Made by a program: the position numbers and the translations under genes | Shown here: positions 33,364 through 44,000 of the stretch, one piece after another | How positions within the stretch are numbered: the stretch's first letter is position 1 | Layout of the letters: every line of letters begins with the position of its first letter | The notes under the pieces: generated by a model | What the model saw: the letters and a program-made list of their open reading frames with translations, nothing else | Database searches by the model: none | Told to the model about the DNA's origin: nothing | NCBI GenBank assembly: GCA_032433765.1 | Contig: JAVIAB010000102.1 | Location: 8,685,521-8,749,520 of the forward strand | DNA length: 64,000 nucleotides | Source of the DNA: Megaustenia siamemsis | Taxonomy: Eukaryota > Mollusca > Gastropoda > Stylommatophora > Ariophantidae | Reading direction: 5' to 3'

Positions 33364-34164
33364 TGAGTTATTGAGTTATTGAGTTATATGCGGGTCATCA
33401 TCATTGCACTCCGAACATGTCCATAGGTGCTCAGATCCCCTCCTCAGCAATTCCCTCAGTGTCCAGCGACTGACGACTCCAGTTCTATGTTGGTTGATAA
33501 GTCTTCTTACACGGCCACCAAGTTTCTCATTTCTGGCTGTGCCCATCTTAACTCCCATTTCCATCATCCGAAGAAGCGACGTTGATCTGTGTTTGTCGAA
33601 GTCCCGTGCTCTTCCCACATCTCGGAGTGCATTGATGATGTCCGCCCGATCCATCGGTTGCCCGTCCTCAACGACAGCGCAGCTAGCCAACCTGTCCGCT
33701 GACTTGGGGAGACGCACCAAGATGGCGCCCTGTTGGCTGGCCTATTCATAAGATTCACAGATAAGTGCTGTTTTCCAGTGAAATTTCCTGTTTATTTGTT
33801 TGTTTTTATTTATTGTTTTAGGGTTCATGTGAGTGTGCGCGCTTTCTATTTGATGTTAAGCACTTTGCTTCTTTTGATTCATTGCATTTTGTTATAATTT
33901 CCTTATCTCATTATTCAGCCTTGCTGCACTATTGAACGCGTCAAAATGGCGGTTTGTTTACGCCGGTCTGTTGTCAAGGACGCGTAAGTCATTTAATTTG
34001 TAGAAAGCTCTCAGTGTTTCCGCGTGCTGCTGAGCAAGTTACTGGAGTTGGCCAGTTTATAACGTGGAACGGGTTCTAGGCCGTGCGACTGAGCAAGTGC
34101 ACGTGAGTCTAGGCCATCCAAAGCAACAACGTTCAGCGACGTTCATCAAAGACGACGGTAAGAA
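33364..34164 (-). mobile_element. Unclassified ~800-bp retroposed insert with octamer-repeat 3' tail
   Basis: The insert is flanked by ttgagtaat at 33355-33363 and 34165-34173, and splits the C-terminal coding sequence of element B between blocks that are contiguous in its relatives. On the minus strand it ends in (ATAACTCA)n, a short-repeat tail like those of CR1/RTE-type retroposition. Its minus strand holds a 114-codon open frame (33720-33376) ending near the tail with CSECNDDDPHITQ. The protein is unrecognised. The plus strand shows aagatggcg and aaaatggcgg motifs near 33719 and 33943. Confidence 0.6.
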
Positions 34165-36876
34165 TTGAGTAATCTCAGTCCCATGTAATAGTGTGCGAAA
34201 ATATGATTGTCTGGTTGTTGGATGATGCGGCTTACGTGGCTTATTCTGAGAGTTTTAATTGTTGTGTGTATGTCCTGTAGTGAAATACCTCCTTGTTTTT
34301 TGTGTTGTATTAGTGTTTTGTGTTGTATGCTGTGTAAAGTGCTTCCAAAAACAAAATGTCTTATGAGTTTTCTTATGTCTGTTATTGTTTGCTGAGGTGG
34401 ATTAAAAACTGTAGCTATGTATATTAGTTTTGGAATGATGTAAGTGTTTACAATGATTGTTCTACTAAAAATTGTGAGTGTTTTGTATTTGTATCTCTGC
34501 AGCATGTCTGTTATCTGTGTGACTAGGTTCTGCCATGTTTGTTAGTGTGTTCTGTTTGGGTTGCAAGGATATGTAATTCCATACAACTTGATGTTAGGAA
34601 CAGGTGTTAGAGCAGAGGGAAAGTCCACTTTGTTCTTCCACCTGCCTATGCCCATGATGAATGATTTATGTGTGTTTATCTGTGCCCCGCTACCTTTCCC
34701 AAATTCTGTGAAAGTATTGAGGATGTTGTCTATTGATGTGATGTTTGATGGAAAGAAGACAGTGACGTCAGCGTAGGCTAACAATTTCTGCTCTCCTTTC
34801 CCTGGTGTAAATGTACCTTTAATGGAGCTGTCTTGTCTGATGCTCTCTAAGAGCGGTTCTATGGTCAAAGCGTAAAGTAAAGGAGAGAGAGAACATCCCT
34901 GTCGGACCGATCTGGTTAGTCCGAAGGCCTCTGTGAACGAATGGTTCACTAGGACTTTACTTTCAGGTCTAGAATACAGAATGTGTATCCACTGTCGGAA
35001 GCTTCTTCCCAAGTTGCAGTTCAGTAGTGTCTTGTGGAGAAAGGAATGAGATACTCTGTCAAAAGCTTTTTCTTGGTCGAGAGATAGAATGGAAGACTGA
35101 CTGTCTTTGTCATGAGTGTACGTTATGATGTCTCGTATAAAATGTGTGTGCTGGTGGATGTTTCTGCCCTGTACACTGCACTGTTGATCTTTGTGAATGA
35201 GTGTTGCCATGAAGGGTTTTAGTTTGTTTGTTAGTGTTTTTGTTAGTATCTTGTAGTCTGTGTTAAGTAGTGAAATGGGTCTGTAGTTTTTAAGAAGTGA
35301 TTTGTCTGTGTTGTCTTTGCGGAGTAATGTTATGTAAGACATGTTTAAGCTTGGAGGAAGTTGTTTCTTTGTGAATGAGTCTGTGTACATTTTGAGAAGA
35401 AGAGGGCCTAGGAGAGGAAAGAAATGTTGGAAGAATTCTATTGTGAGACCGTCAGGTCCCGGAGATTTGTTCTTTTGCATTGATTGTATTGCGTTTGTTA
35501 TGTCAGCTAATGTGAGTTCTTCGTCTAGTTTTTCCCTGTCAGCGTCTGGAAGTTTCCTTGTGTATTGCATGAATTTGTCTTGTATGTTTGGATGTGTGTT
35601 ACTTTCCGTATAGAGGTTCCTGTAGTAGTCTTCAAATGCTTTTGTTATATTTGAAGTGTCAGTCTGTGTGTTGCCGTCTACGTCTATTATTGTCCCTATT
35701 TGTCTGTTTCGTTGTATGCTCTGTTCTATTGCCATGTATTGTTTGGTGGGAATTTCCTGTGTGATTGTTTTTAAGCCTGTGCGAAGCAGTGCTCCGTGGA
35801 ATTTGTAATGTCTGTGCTGTTCCAACTCCTCCTCTAGTGTGGGGATGTTGGGTGCATGTCTGTCTATTTGTTTTGTTAGTTTGATGGCTTCTTCTAAAAG
35901 TGTTTCTTGTCTTAATCTGTGTTTGTTTATCCGTAGTGCTATAATCTGTGTTCTTTCTCGTATAGTGTTTTTGAGGAGTTCCCAATGCTGCTGTATGTCA
36001 TCTGTGTCTTTGTCGTCAGAGTATAACTGGATAATTTGTTTAATATGTTCTGTATTTTTGTTCTGCAGTAGGGTGTTGTTGAATTTCCAGTGAGGTGACC
36101 TCCTGGAATGAGTGTTTGTGTGTGCGGTGTTAATTGTTGCAATGATGCCTTGTGGTCTGTAAACTTGAGTGTTTTTGTGATTATGTGTGGCCTGTCTGAT
36201 GAAATTTGTGGACGGGACATAGATCCTGTCTAGCCGTGTAGCCCTGTTGTAGGAGTGGTTTGTGTGTGTAATGTCCATGCCGTGTGGATGTGTGTGTCTA
36301 TATACATCAGTCAAACCGTGTGTGTCAATTATTGTGTGTAAAATGTCCAGTTGGTGCTTGTCATCTTTACTTGTTTTCCTTATCTGCTTCCTGACCTCTC
36401 CTCCAATGATGTCCATATCTGTCAGGACGCAGTTAAAGTCCCCCCCCTAAAATAATATTTTGTCCCCTGTATGAGCGTGCCAGTAGACTCTCTAGTCTGT
36501 CGTAAAAGATAGGTTGCTGACCGTAATGTGGTGGTGCGTGTATGCAAACTATGGTGTATGTGTGTTTGTCGTCGTCTTTTACTTGAACTATGGCTGTCCT
36601 TCCGTCACTGTCTCTGTCTTTCCTAATGATCGTCCACCTGTCTGATGTTTGTAAAATAGCCACCCCTGAACCTGTATGGTTTATGGCTAGGCTGAAGCAC
36701 GCGTGCCGCAGGCCTAGCCGTGTTGTGATGCGGGATGCGTGGTCGTCTGTGTGTATGTTTATTTCCTGTAGTAAGATGAAATCTGGCTTGTGTTTGTGTA
36801 TGAGTGTTGTGATGTGATCTAATTTGGACCTGAGGCCCCTAATATTTAGTGTTAATATGATGATGGTTGCTGCCAT
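34146..36876 (-). pseudogene. Element B ORF2: endonuclease plus reverse transcriptase
   Basis: The start ATG is at 36876: LTLNIRGLRSKLDHITTLI and DFILLQEINIH (APE endonuclease), GSGVAIL, and IVCIHAPPHYG. A G-run of eight then shifts the frame at GGDFNC (about 36440). From 36416 the frame is open for 624 codons to 34542. It includes NKSPGPDGLTIEFFQHF, NYRPISLLNTDYKILTK, LSLDQEKAFDRVSH, RSVRQGCSLSPLLYAL and YADVTVFF. The last box should be YADD: codon 34764-34766 reads Val, which removes a catalytic Asp. After another shift near 34540, LQRYKYKTLTIF continues to the C-terminus. Confidence 0.8.
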
Positions 36877-37415
36877 TTACCAATTGATTTATAAAAATAC
36901 ATTCTATTGACATGTATACATGTAGAAGTATTTATAAATGAAAGGGTTATGACAAAGTACGTGCACACAGACATGCACTTGCATTTAACCACGTGCTCGC
37001 AAATAATTGTAGTAAGACATGTATATCCCCCTACGTGCTCACAACAAACTAATATCAAACCTGTACATTTACCCCCGTTCTCACGAAATGTTATACTAAA
37101 ACAAACAAATTTATCCACATGCTCACAAAAGGTTACTAAAAGGTAGGTACATTCACCCACGTGCTCACAACAAGATATAAAACATGTACATTTACCCACA
37201 TTCTCACAGAAGGTTATAGTCAAATAAATTCTTTCATCCACGTGCTCACAGATACATTCACCCACGTGCTCGCATACATTTATAATACAATATGTACATT
37301 CGTTCTCACGCCTGCAAGAATTTGTAGAGATATACAACTTTCTGTTGGTAAACTGACGTGTCTCTGTAGTTGAACATTGAAATTAAAACAAATAATACAC
37401 TTCATGATAAGGAAT
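36877..37415. other. Spacer between ORF1 and ORF2 of element B
   Basis: No conserved protein is seen. The strand contains loosely repeated motifs of the type ttcacccacgtgctcaca, at about 37075-37090, 37150-37170, 37190-37210, 37238-37250 and 37258-37275. They are spaced irregularly at about 25-60 bp and several contain the E-box cacgtg. The minus strand is open but of biased, Cys-rich composition (EHVGECT repeats), which reflects the repeat and not a real domain. Confidence 0.4.
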
Positions 37416-37465
37416 TTAAACATTTGTTAATGTCTTGTTCTTTTTAGAAATTGTTTTTTTCTTTG

Positions 37466-37935
37466 GCGTCGGCATATCTTGTGTTGAGTCGTCTGTGTCG
37501 GCATATCTTGTGTTGAGTCGTCTGTGTCGGCATATCTTGTGTTGAGTCGTCTGTGTCGGCATATCTTGTGTTGAGTCGTCTGTGTCGGCATATCTTGTGT
37601 TGAGTCGTCTGTGTCGGCATATCTTGTGTTGAGTCGTCTGTGTCGACATATCTTGTGTTGAGTCGTCTGTGTCGGCATATCTTGTGTTGAGTCGTCTGTG
37701 TCGGCATATCTTGTGTTGAGTCGTCTGTGTCGGCATATCTTGTGTTGAGTCGTCTGTGTCGGCATATCTTGTGTTGAGTCGTCTGTGTCGACATATCTTG
37801 TGTTGAGTCGTCTGTGTCGGCATATCTTGTGTTGAGTCGTCTGTGTCGGCATATCTTGTGTTGAGTCGTCTGTGTCGGCATATCTTGTGTTGAGTCGTCT
37901 GTGTCGGCATATCTTGCGTTGAGTCGTCTGTGTCA
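37466..37935 (-). repeat. 29-bp minisatellite in ORF1 tail, about 16 units
   Basis: The unit is gtcggcatatcttgtgttga plus gtcgtctgt, with two gtcgacata variants (37645 and 37789). On the minus strand the unit lacks stop codons in every frame, so a 29-codon period (PTQTTQHKIC, RHRRLNTRYA, DTDDSTQDM) remains open throughout. It grew from the acidic C-terminus of ORF1 (LVIDTDTDDSTQDM). Confidence 0.9.
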
Positions 37936-38664
37936 GTGTCTATTACTAGACGCCCCATCGTGGGGATTTCAGCTTGGCTTGACTCTCCCTCGCTTTCGGG
38001 CTCTGTTTCTACTTGAGTGTTCTTTTTCTGACTGTTGTGCCGGCGCTTTCTGCCGGCCTGGACAGTGACGAAACCGTCATTTGCTGTTTCGCTGATTTTT
38101 TGTTACTGTCAACTTTTGTCTTAGTTTCGACTGTCTCTTTTTGTGTGGCTGTCTGGTCGACAGCGTTTGATTCCTCTGATGGGAGGTCTTGTTTGTTGTC
38201 TTCGTCAACAACTATTTGCTCGGCAATAACTATTTGCCTCTCCCTTTCCTCTCTGAGTCGCCTTTCTTGTCTCTGTTTCCTCAGTGGGCATTGACTGTCC
38301 CAGTGAGCATCACTGGTACAGTGCGTACACTGAGTACGGCGGCCTGGAAGTGTCACCCACGTGGTGACAATTCTCCACTTCGGGATCTCACCTTCATGTA
38401 GTGTGGGATTGTCATGTTCTCTACTGGATTGTACCTAAAAATCCAGTCGCACGTGATTCCGATTCTTCTGGCCTCAGCCTCTTTGTCACCTGTCATTTTG
38501 GCGACAAGTTTTTGGACAAGATCTTGGTCGATGGTTGGGGGAAACCAGTGAATCACCCCCTTCTGTTTTTCCTTCTCCACGTATTCTATCTCCATCGACA
38601 ATTTTGGCGAATCCAGATCAATCTTTTTACCTTCAAGTCTTTTGTAGTGCACAATGTGTGCCGC

Positions 38665-39312
38665 TGAGCTCAGTGTGAAGTACCACTTGAATGGATTGTC
38701 CAAGCGGTACAGGGCTGTGATGCTGTTCTGTCCGACTGAGCTTAGTGTGAAGTACCACTTGAATGGATTGTCCAAGCGGTACAGGGCTGTGATGCTGTTC
38801 TGTCCGACTGAGCTTAGTGTGAAGTACCACTTGAATGGATTGTCCAAGCGGTACAGGGCTGTGATGCTGTTCTGTCCGACTGAGCTTAGTGTGAAGTACC
38901 ACTTGAATGGATTGTCCAAGCGGTACAGGGCTGTGATGCTGTTCTGTCCGACTGAGCTTAGTGTGAAGTACCACTTGAATGGATTGTCCAAGCGGTACAG
39001 GGCTGTGAGGCTGTTCTGTCCGACTGAGCTTAGTGTGAAGTACCACTTGAATGGATTGTCCAAGCGGTACAGGGCTGTGAGGCTGTTCTGTCCGACTGAG
39101 CTTAGTGTGAAGTACCACTTGAATGGATTGTCCAAGCGGTACAGGGCTGTGAGGCTGTTCTGTCCGACTGAGCTTAGTGTGAAGTACCACTTGAATGGAT
39201 TGTCCAAGCGGTACAAGGCTGTGAGGCTGTTCTGTCCGACTGAGCTTAGTGTGAAGTACCACTTGAATGGATTGTCCAAGCGGTACAAGGCTGTGATGCT
39301 GTTCTGTCCGAT
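38665..39312 (-). repeat. 72-bp in-frame array in ORF1, nine units
   Basis: Units begin at 38665, 38738, 38810 and then every 72 bp to 39242. On the minus strand each adds 24 residues (SVGQNS, TALYRLDNPF, KWYFTLS) without changing the frame. Element A has this segment once (MFNGINTLYRF, then KWFFTL). Within the array, units differ mainly at an Ile/Leu position (atg/agg) and one A/G site, so homogenisation or expansion is recent. Confidence 0.9.
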
Positions 39313-39590
39313 TCCAAAAGGACCGGACAGAACTCCCAATAACAAGTTAAAGTTCGCCTTAGAAATGTCTTGACCTGTAATGTTAATAACTAGAGTTCCA
39401 CTTCTGTGAATGAGGTTTCCCTCAAAGTCACCCTCCAGGTCGATCATAGGCACCTCCATATTAGCGTGACCTATAGGCCACCACAGAATACACAATAATG
39501 AAGCACAATCCAAAGGAAAACACTTTTAGCACAAAATGGCAGGTTTGAAAATATCCGCTTGAATTTCATAAACCCGGACCACTGTTTCTG

Positions 39591-41036
39591 CCCTGAACAT
39601 TGTTGATCTGTATGGATGAGAGACGCCATGAAAGGTTTCAGTTTATTTGTCAATGTCTTTGTTAGTATCTTGTAGTCTGTGTTGAGAAGTGAAATGGGTC
39701 TGTAGTTTTTTAGAAGTATTTTATCTGTGTTGTCTTTGGGGAGCAGTGTTATGTAGGACGTGTTTAGACTTGGCGGTAACTGTTTCTTTGTGAATGAGTG
39801 TGTGTACATTTTGAGGAGAAGAGGACCTAGGATAGGAAAGAAGTGTTGGTAAAATTCTACTGTGAGGCCATCAGGCCCTGGTGATAGGCCTGATTGGCCT
39901 TTTGCATTGCTTGTACTGCACTTGTTATGTCTGCTAGTGTGAGTTCTGCATCGAGCTTCCCCTTTTCTGAGTCTGTTAGTTTTTTTTTTATATTGCATGA
40001 ATTTGTCTTGTATGTGAGGTTGTGTGTTACTTTCTGTGTATAAGTTCTGTTAGTAGGTTTCAAATGCCTTGGTTATATTTGGGGTATCTGTTTGTATGTT
40101 GCCGCCTGAGTCTGCTATTTTCCTTATTTGCCTGTTGCGTTGTATATTCTGTTCTATTCCCAAGTATTGTTTGCTTGGAGTTTCCTGAATGATTGTCCTT
40201 AAACCTGTACGCAGTAATGCTCCTTGGAATCTATGATGTCCGTACTGCAGCAGTTCCTCCTCTAGTGTCAAAATGTTGGGTGTATGTTTGTCTATTTGTT
40301 TTGCTAGATGTATGGCTTCTTCTAACATTTTCTCGTGTCTCTGTCTGACCTTGTTTATCTGTCATGACATAATTTGTGTTCGTTCTCTTATCGTGTCCTT
40401 CAGGAGTTCCCAATGCACCTGTACGTCATCTATGTCTTTGTGGTCGGTGTACAAGTGGATGAGTTGTGTTATGTGTTTGACGTATGTTTTGTTCTGTAGT
40501 AAAGTGTTGTTGAACTTCCACACTGGGTGTGGTGACTTTCTGGACTGAGTATTTGGGTGTGTACTGTTAATGGTTGCCATGATTGCTTTGTGGTCTGTAA
40601 ACTGTAGCGTGTCTGCAATGTGTCTAGTGTGTGTGATGTGGTGGTTTGCTGGTGCGTATATCCTGTCTAGTCGTGCTGCCCTGTTGTGACCAATATTCCT
40701 GTGTGAAATCTCTAATCTGTGGATGTGTGTGTCTATATGCATCTGTCAGTCTGTGTTTTTTTTTTTGGTAGTAGTAGTAATAGAGTAGTACTGAGTGTAA
40801 GTAGTAGTAAGAGTATAGATTATTTTTATTTGGGGAACTTTTATTTTCCAGAATTTTATTTATTTCATAAAAGGGAACCATTTCATAAAATATTTTGTGT
40901 TTGTTGCCCTCAGAAGGGCATGATGGTGTCACTGATAGTTGTCCTCTGGGTTGGAGAAATGTGGTACAAACTGCACTTCCCAGTCGTTGTACTCTGCATC
41001 TGTATCTGAATAGTAGTTTGTGTTTGTCCATTGGTG
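39591..41036 (-). pseudogene. Element A ORF2 remnant: end of endonuclease and start of RT
   Basis: Minus-strand frames from about 40750 read TDAYRHTHPQIRDFTQ, RAARLDRIYAP, LQFTDHKAIMATIN and PVWKFNNTLLQNKTYVKHI. A linker follows, then LSPGPDGLTVEFYQHFFPIL, KNYRPISLLNTDYKILTK and LKPFMASLIHTDQQCSGQ, where it stops being homologous at about 39590, the beginning of element B. The first ~170 codons of the endonuclease are missing. In their place, 40760-41036 holds non-homologous sequence with GTA repeats that borders the 49-bp array. There are several frameshifts (about 40640, 40330, 40050). Confidence 0.7.
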
Positions 41037-44000
41037 TTCGTTTTGTGGAAATTCTTGTGCTGGTTGTGTGTTGTAATTCTATATAGTAGTCTTGTGTAAG
41101 TTCTTGTGCTGGTTGTGTGTTGTCATTCTGTATAGTAGTCTTGTGTAAGTTCTTGTGCTGGTTGTGTGTTGTCATTCTGTATAGTAGTCTTGTGTAAGTT
41201 CTTGTGCTGGTTGTGTGTTGTCATTCTGTATAGTAGTCTTGTGTAAGTTCTTGTGCTGGTTGTGTGTTGTCATTCTGTATAGTAGTCTTGTGTAAGTTCT
41301 TGTGCTGGTTGTGTGTTGTCATTCTGTATAGTAGTCTTGTGTAAGTTCTTGTGCTGGTTGTGTGTTGTCATTCTGTATAGTAGTCTTGTGGACATTCTTG
41401 TGCTGGATGTGTGTTGTCATTCTGTATAGTAGTCTTGTGGACATTCTTGTGCTGGTTGTGTGTTGTCATTCCGTTTAGTAGTCTTGTGTAAGTTCTTGTG
41501 CTGGTTGTGTGTTGTCATTCTGTATAGTAGTCTTGTGTAAGTTCTTGTGCTGGTTGTGTGTTGTCATTCTGTATAGTAGTCTTGTGTTAGTTCTTGTGCT
41601 GGTTGTGTGTTGTCATTCTGTATAGTAGTCTTGTGTAAGTTCTTGTGCTGGTTGTGTGTTGTCATTCTGTATAGTAGTCTTGTGTAAGTTCTTGTGCTGG
41701 TTGTGTGTTGTCATTCTGTATAGTAGTCTTGTGTAAGTTCTTGTGCTGGTTGTGTGTTGTCATTCTGTATAGTAGTCTTGTGTAAGTTCTTGTGCTGGTT
41801 GTGTGTTGTCATTCTGTATAGTAGTCTTGTGGACATTCTTGTGCTGGTTGTGTGTTGTCATTCTGTATAGTAGTCTTGTGGACATTCTTGTGCTGGTTGT
41901 GTGTTGTCATTCTGTATAGTAGTCTTGTGTAAGTTCTTGTGCTGGTTGTGTGTTGTCATTCTGTATAGTTGTCTTGTGTAAGTTCTTGTGCTGGTTGTGT
42001 GTTGTCATTCTGTATAGTAGTCTTGTGGACATTCTTGTGCTGGTTGTGTGTTGTCATTCTGTATAGTAGTCTTGTGTAAGTTCTTGTGCTGGTTGTGTGT
42101 TGTCATTCTGTATAGTAGTCTTGTGGACATTCTTGTGCTGGTTGTGTGTTGTCATTCTGTATAGTAGTCTTGTGGACATTCTTGTGCTGGTTGTGTGTTG
42201 TCATTCTGTATAGTAGTCTTGTGTAAGTTCTTGTGCTGGTTGTGTGTTGTCATTCTGTATAGTAGTCTTGTGGACATTCTTGTGCTGGTTGTGTGTTGTC
42301 ATTCTGTATAGTAGTCTTGTGTAAGTTCTTGTGCTGGTTGTGTGTTGTCATTCTGTATAGTAGTCTTGTGTAAGTTCTTGTGCTGGTTGTGTGTTGTCAT
42401 TCTGTATAGTAGTCTTGTGTAAGTTCTTGTGCTGGTTGTGTGTTGTCATTCTGTATAGTAGTCTTGTGTAAGTTCTTGTGCTGGTTGTGTGTTGTCATTC
42501 TGTATAGTAGTCTTGTGTAAGTTCTTGTGCTGGTTGTGTGTTGTCATTCTGTATAGTAGTCTTGTGGAAATTCTTGTGCTGGTTGTGTGTTGTCATTCTG
42601 TATAGTAGTCTTGTGTAAGTTCTTGTGCTGGTTGTGTGTTGTCATTCTGTATAGTAGTCTTGTGTAAGTTCTTGTGCTGGTTGTGTGTTGTCATTCTGTA
42701 TAGTAGTCTTGTGGACATTCTTGTGCTGGTTGTGTGTTGTCATTCTGTATAGTAGTCTTGTGTAAGTTCTTGTGCTGGTTGTGTGTTGTCATTCTGTATA
42801 GTAGTCTTGTGTAAGTTCTTGTGCTGGTTGTGTGTTTGTCATTCTGTATAGTAGTCTTGTGTAAGTTCTTGTGCTGGTTGTGTGTTGTCATTCTGTATAG
42901 TAGTCTTGTGTAAGTTCTTGTGCTGGTTGTGTGTTGTCATTCTGTATAGTAGGCTTGTGTAAGTTCTTGTGCTGGTTGTGTGTTGTCATTCTGTATAGTA
43001 GTCTTGTGTAAGTTCTTGTGCTGGTTGTGTGTTGTCATTCTGTATAGTAGTCTTGTGTAAGTTCTTGTGCTGGTTGTGTGTTGTCATTCTGTATAGTAGT
43101 CTTGTGTAAGTTCTTGTGCTGGTTGTGTGTTGTCATTCTGTATAGTAGTCTTGTGTAAGTTCTTGTACTGGTTGTGTGTTGTCATTCTGTATAGTAGTCT
43201 TGTGTAAGTTCTTGTGCTGGTTGTGTGTTGTCATTCTGTATAGTAGTCTTGTGTAAGTTCTTGTGCTGGTTGTGTGTTGTCATTCTGTATAGTAGTCTTG
43301 TGTAAGTTCTTGTGCTGGTTGTGTGTTGTCATTCTGTATAGTAGTCTTGTGTAAGTTCTTGTGCTGGTTGTGTGTTGTCATTCTGTATAGTAGTCTTGTG
43401 TAAGTTCTTGTGCTGGTTGTGTGTTGTCATTCTGTATAGTAGTCTTGTGTAAGTTCTTGTGCTGGTTGTGTGTTGTCATTCTGTATAGTAGTCTTGTGGA
43501 CATTCTTGTGCTGGTTGTGTGTTGTCATTCTGTATAGTAGTCTTGTGGACATTCTTGTGCTGGTTGTGTGTTGTCATTCTGTATAGTAGTCTTGTGTAAG
43601 TTCTTGTGCTGGTTGTGTGTTGTCATTCTGTATAGTAGTCTTGTGCAAGTTCTTGTGCTGGTTGTGTGTTGTCTTTCTGTATAGTAGTCTTGTGTAAGTT
43701 CTTGTGCTGGTTGTGTGTTGTCATTCTGTATAGTAGTCTTGTGTAAGTTCTTGTGCTGGTTGTGTGTTGTCATTCTGTATAGTAGTCTTGTGGACATTCT
43801 TGTGCTGGTTGTGTGTTGTCATTCCGTATAGTAGTCTTGTGTAAGTTCTTGTGCTGGTTGTGTGTTGTCATTCTGTATAGTAGTCTTGTGTAAGTTCTTG
43901 TGCTGGTTGTGTGTTGTCATTCTGTATAGTAGTCTTGTGTAAGTTCTTGTGCTGGTTGTGTGTTGTCATTCTGTATAGTAGTCTTGTGTAAGTTCTTGTG

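Larger units (their letters stand above)
37416..39460 (-). pseudogene. Element B ORF1: CCHC nucleic-acid binding protein with expanded repeats
   Basis: A likely start is the ATG near 39460 (MEVPMIDLEGDFEGNLI). Then come LVINITGQDISKANFNLLLG, nine tandem 24-residue blocks (VGQNS-TALYRLDNPFKWYF), KQKGVIHWFPPTI, a MTGDKEAEARR helix, and a frame change at about 38355. After it, MTLPGRRTQCTHC begins a C-x2-C-x4-H-x4-C knuckle. A Lys/Glu-rich tail follows. After one more shift near 38010 the frame enters DTDDSTQDMPTQ repeats (29-bp array) and stops at 37416. In L1-type LINEs ORF1 coats the RNA. It is homologous to ORF1 of element A. Confidence 0.75.
33183..39590 (-). mobile_element. Tx1/L1-like LINE with ORF1 and ORF2 (element B)
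   Basis: Read on the minus strand it has a leader (about 39590-39460), ORF1 (39448 to about 37416, with CCHC knuckle), a spacer, ORF2 endonuclease (36876-36400), RT (about 35600-34600) and C-terminus. The C-terminus is interrupted by an 800-bp retroposed insert and ends at 33183. This is the most complete Tx1-like copy in the window. ORF1 carries 72-bp and 29-bp arrays. Damage includes a one-base gain in a G run, loss of one palm Asp, and a truncated 3' end. Confidence 0.75.

Noticed and set aside
36900..37330. Cys-rich minus-strand frame (EHVGECT repeats) as a secreted or metal-binding protein
   Set aside because: The periodicity follows an irregular DNA repeat (cacgtgctcaca) in the spacer between ORF1 and ORF2. 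There is no signal peptide and no conserved spacing.
38654..39373. 239-codon + strand frame of repeated VKYHLNGLSKRYRAV
   Set aside because: It is antisense to the in-frame 72-bp array of ORF1, whose minus-strand reading matches a homologous protein in element A. The plus frame is a shadow.
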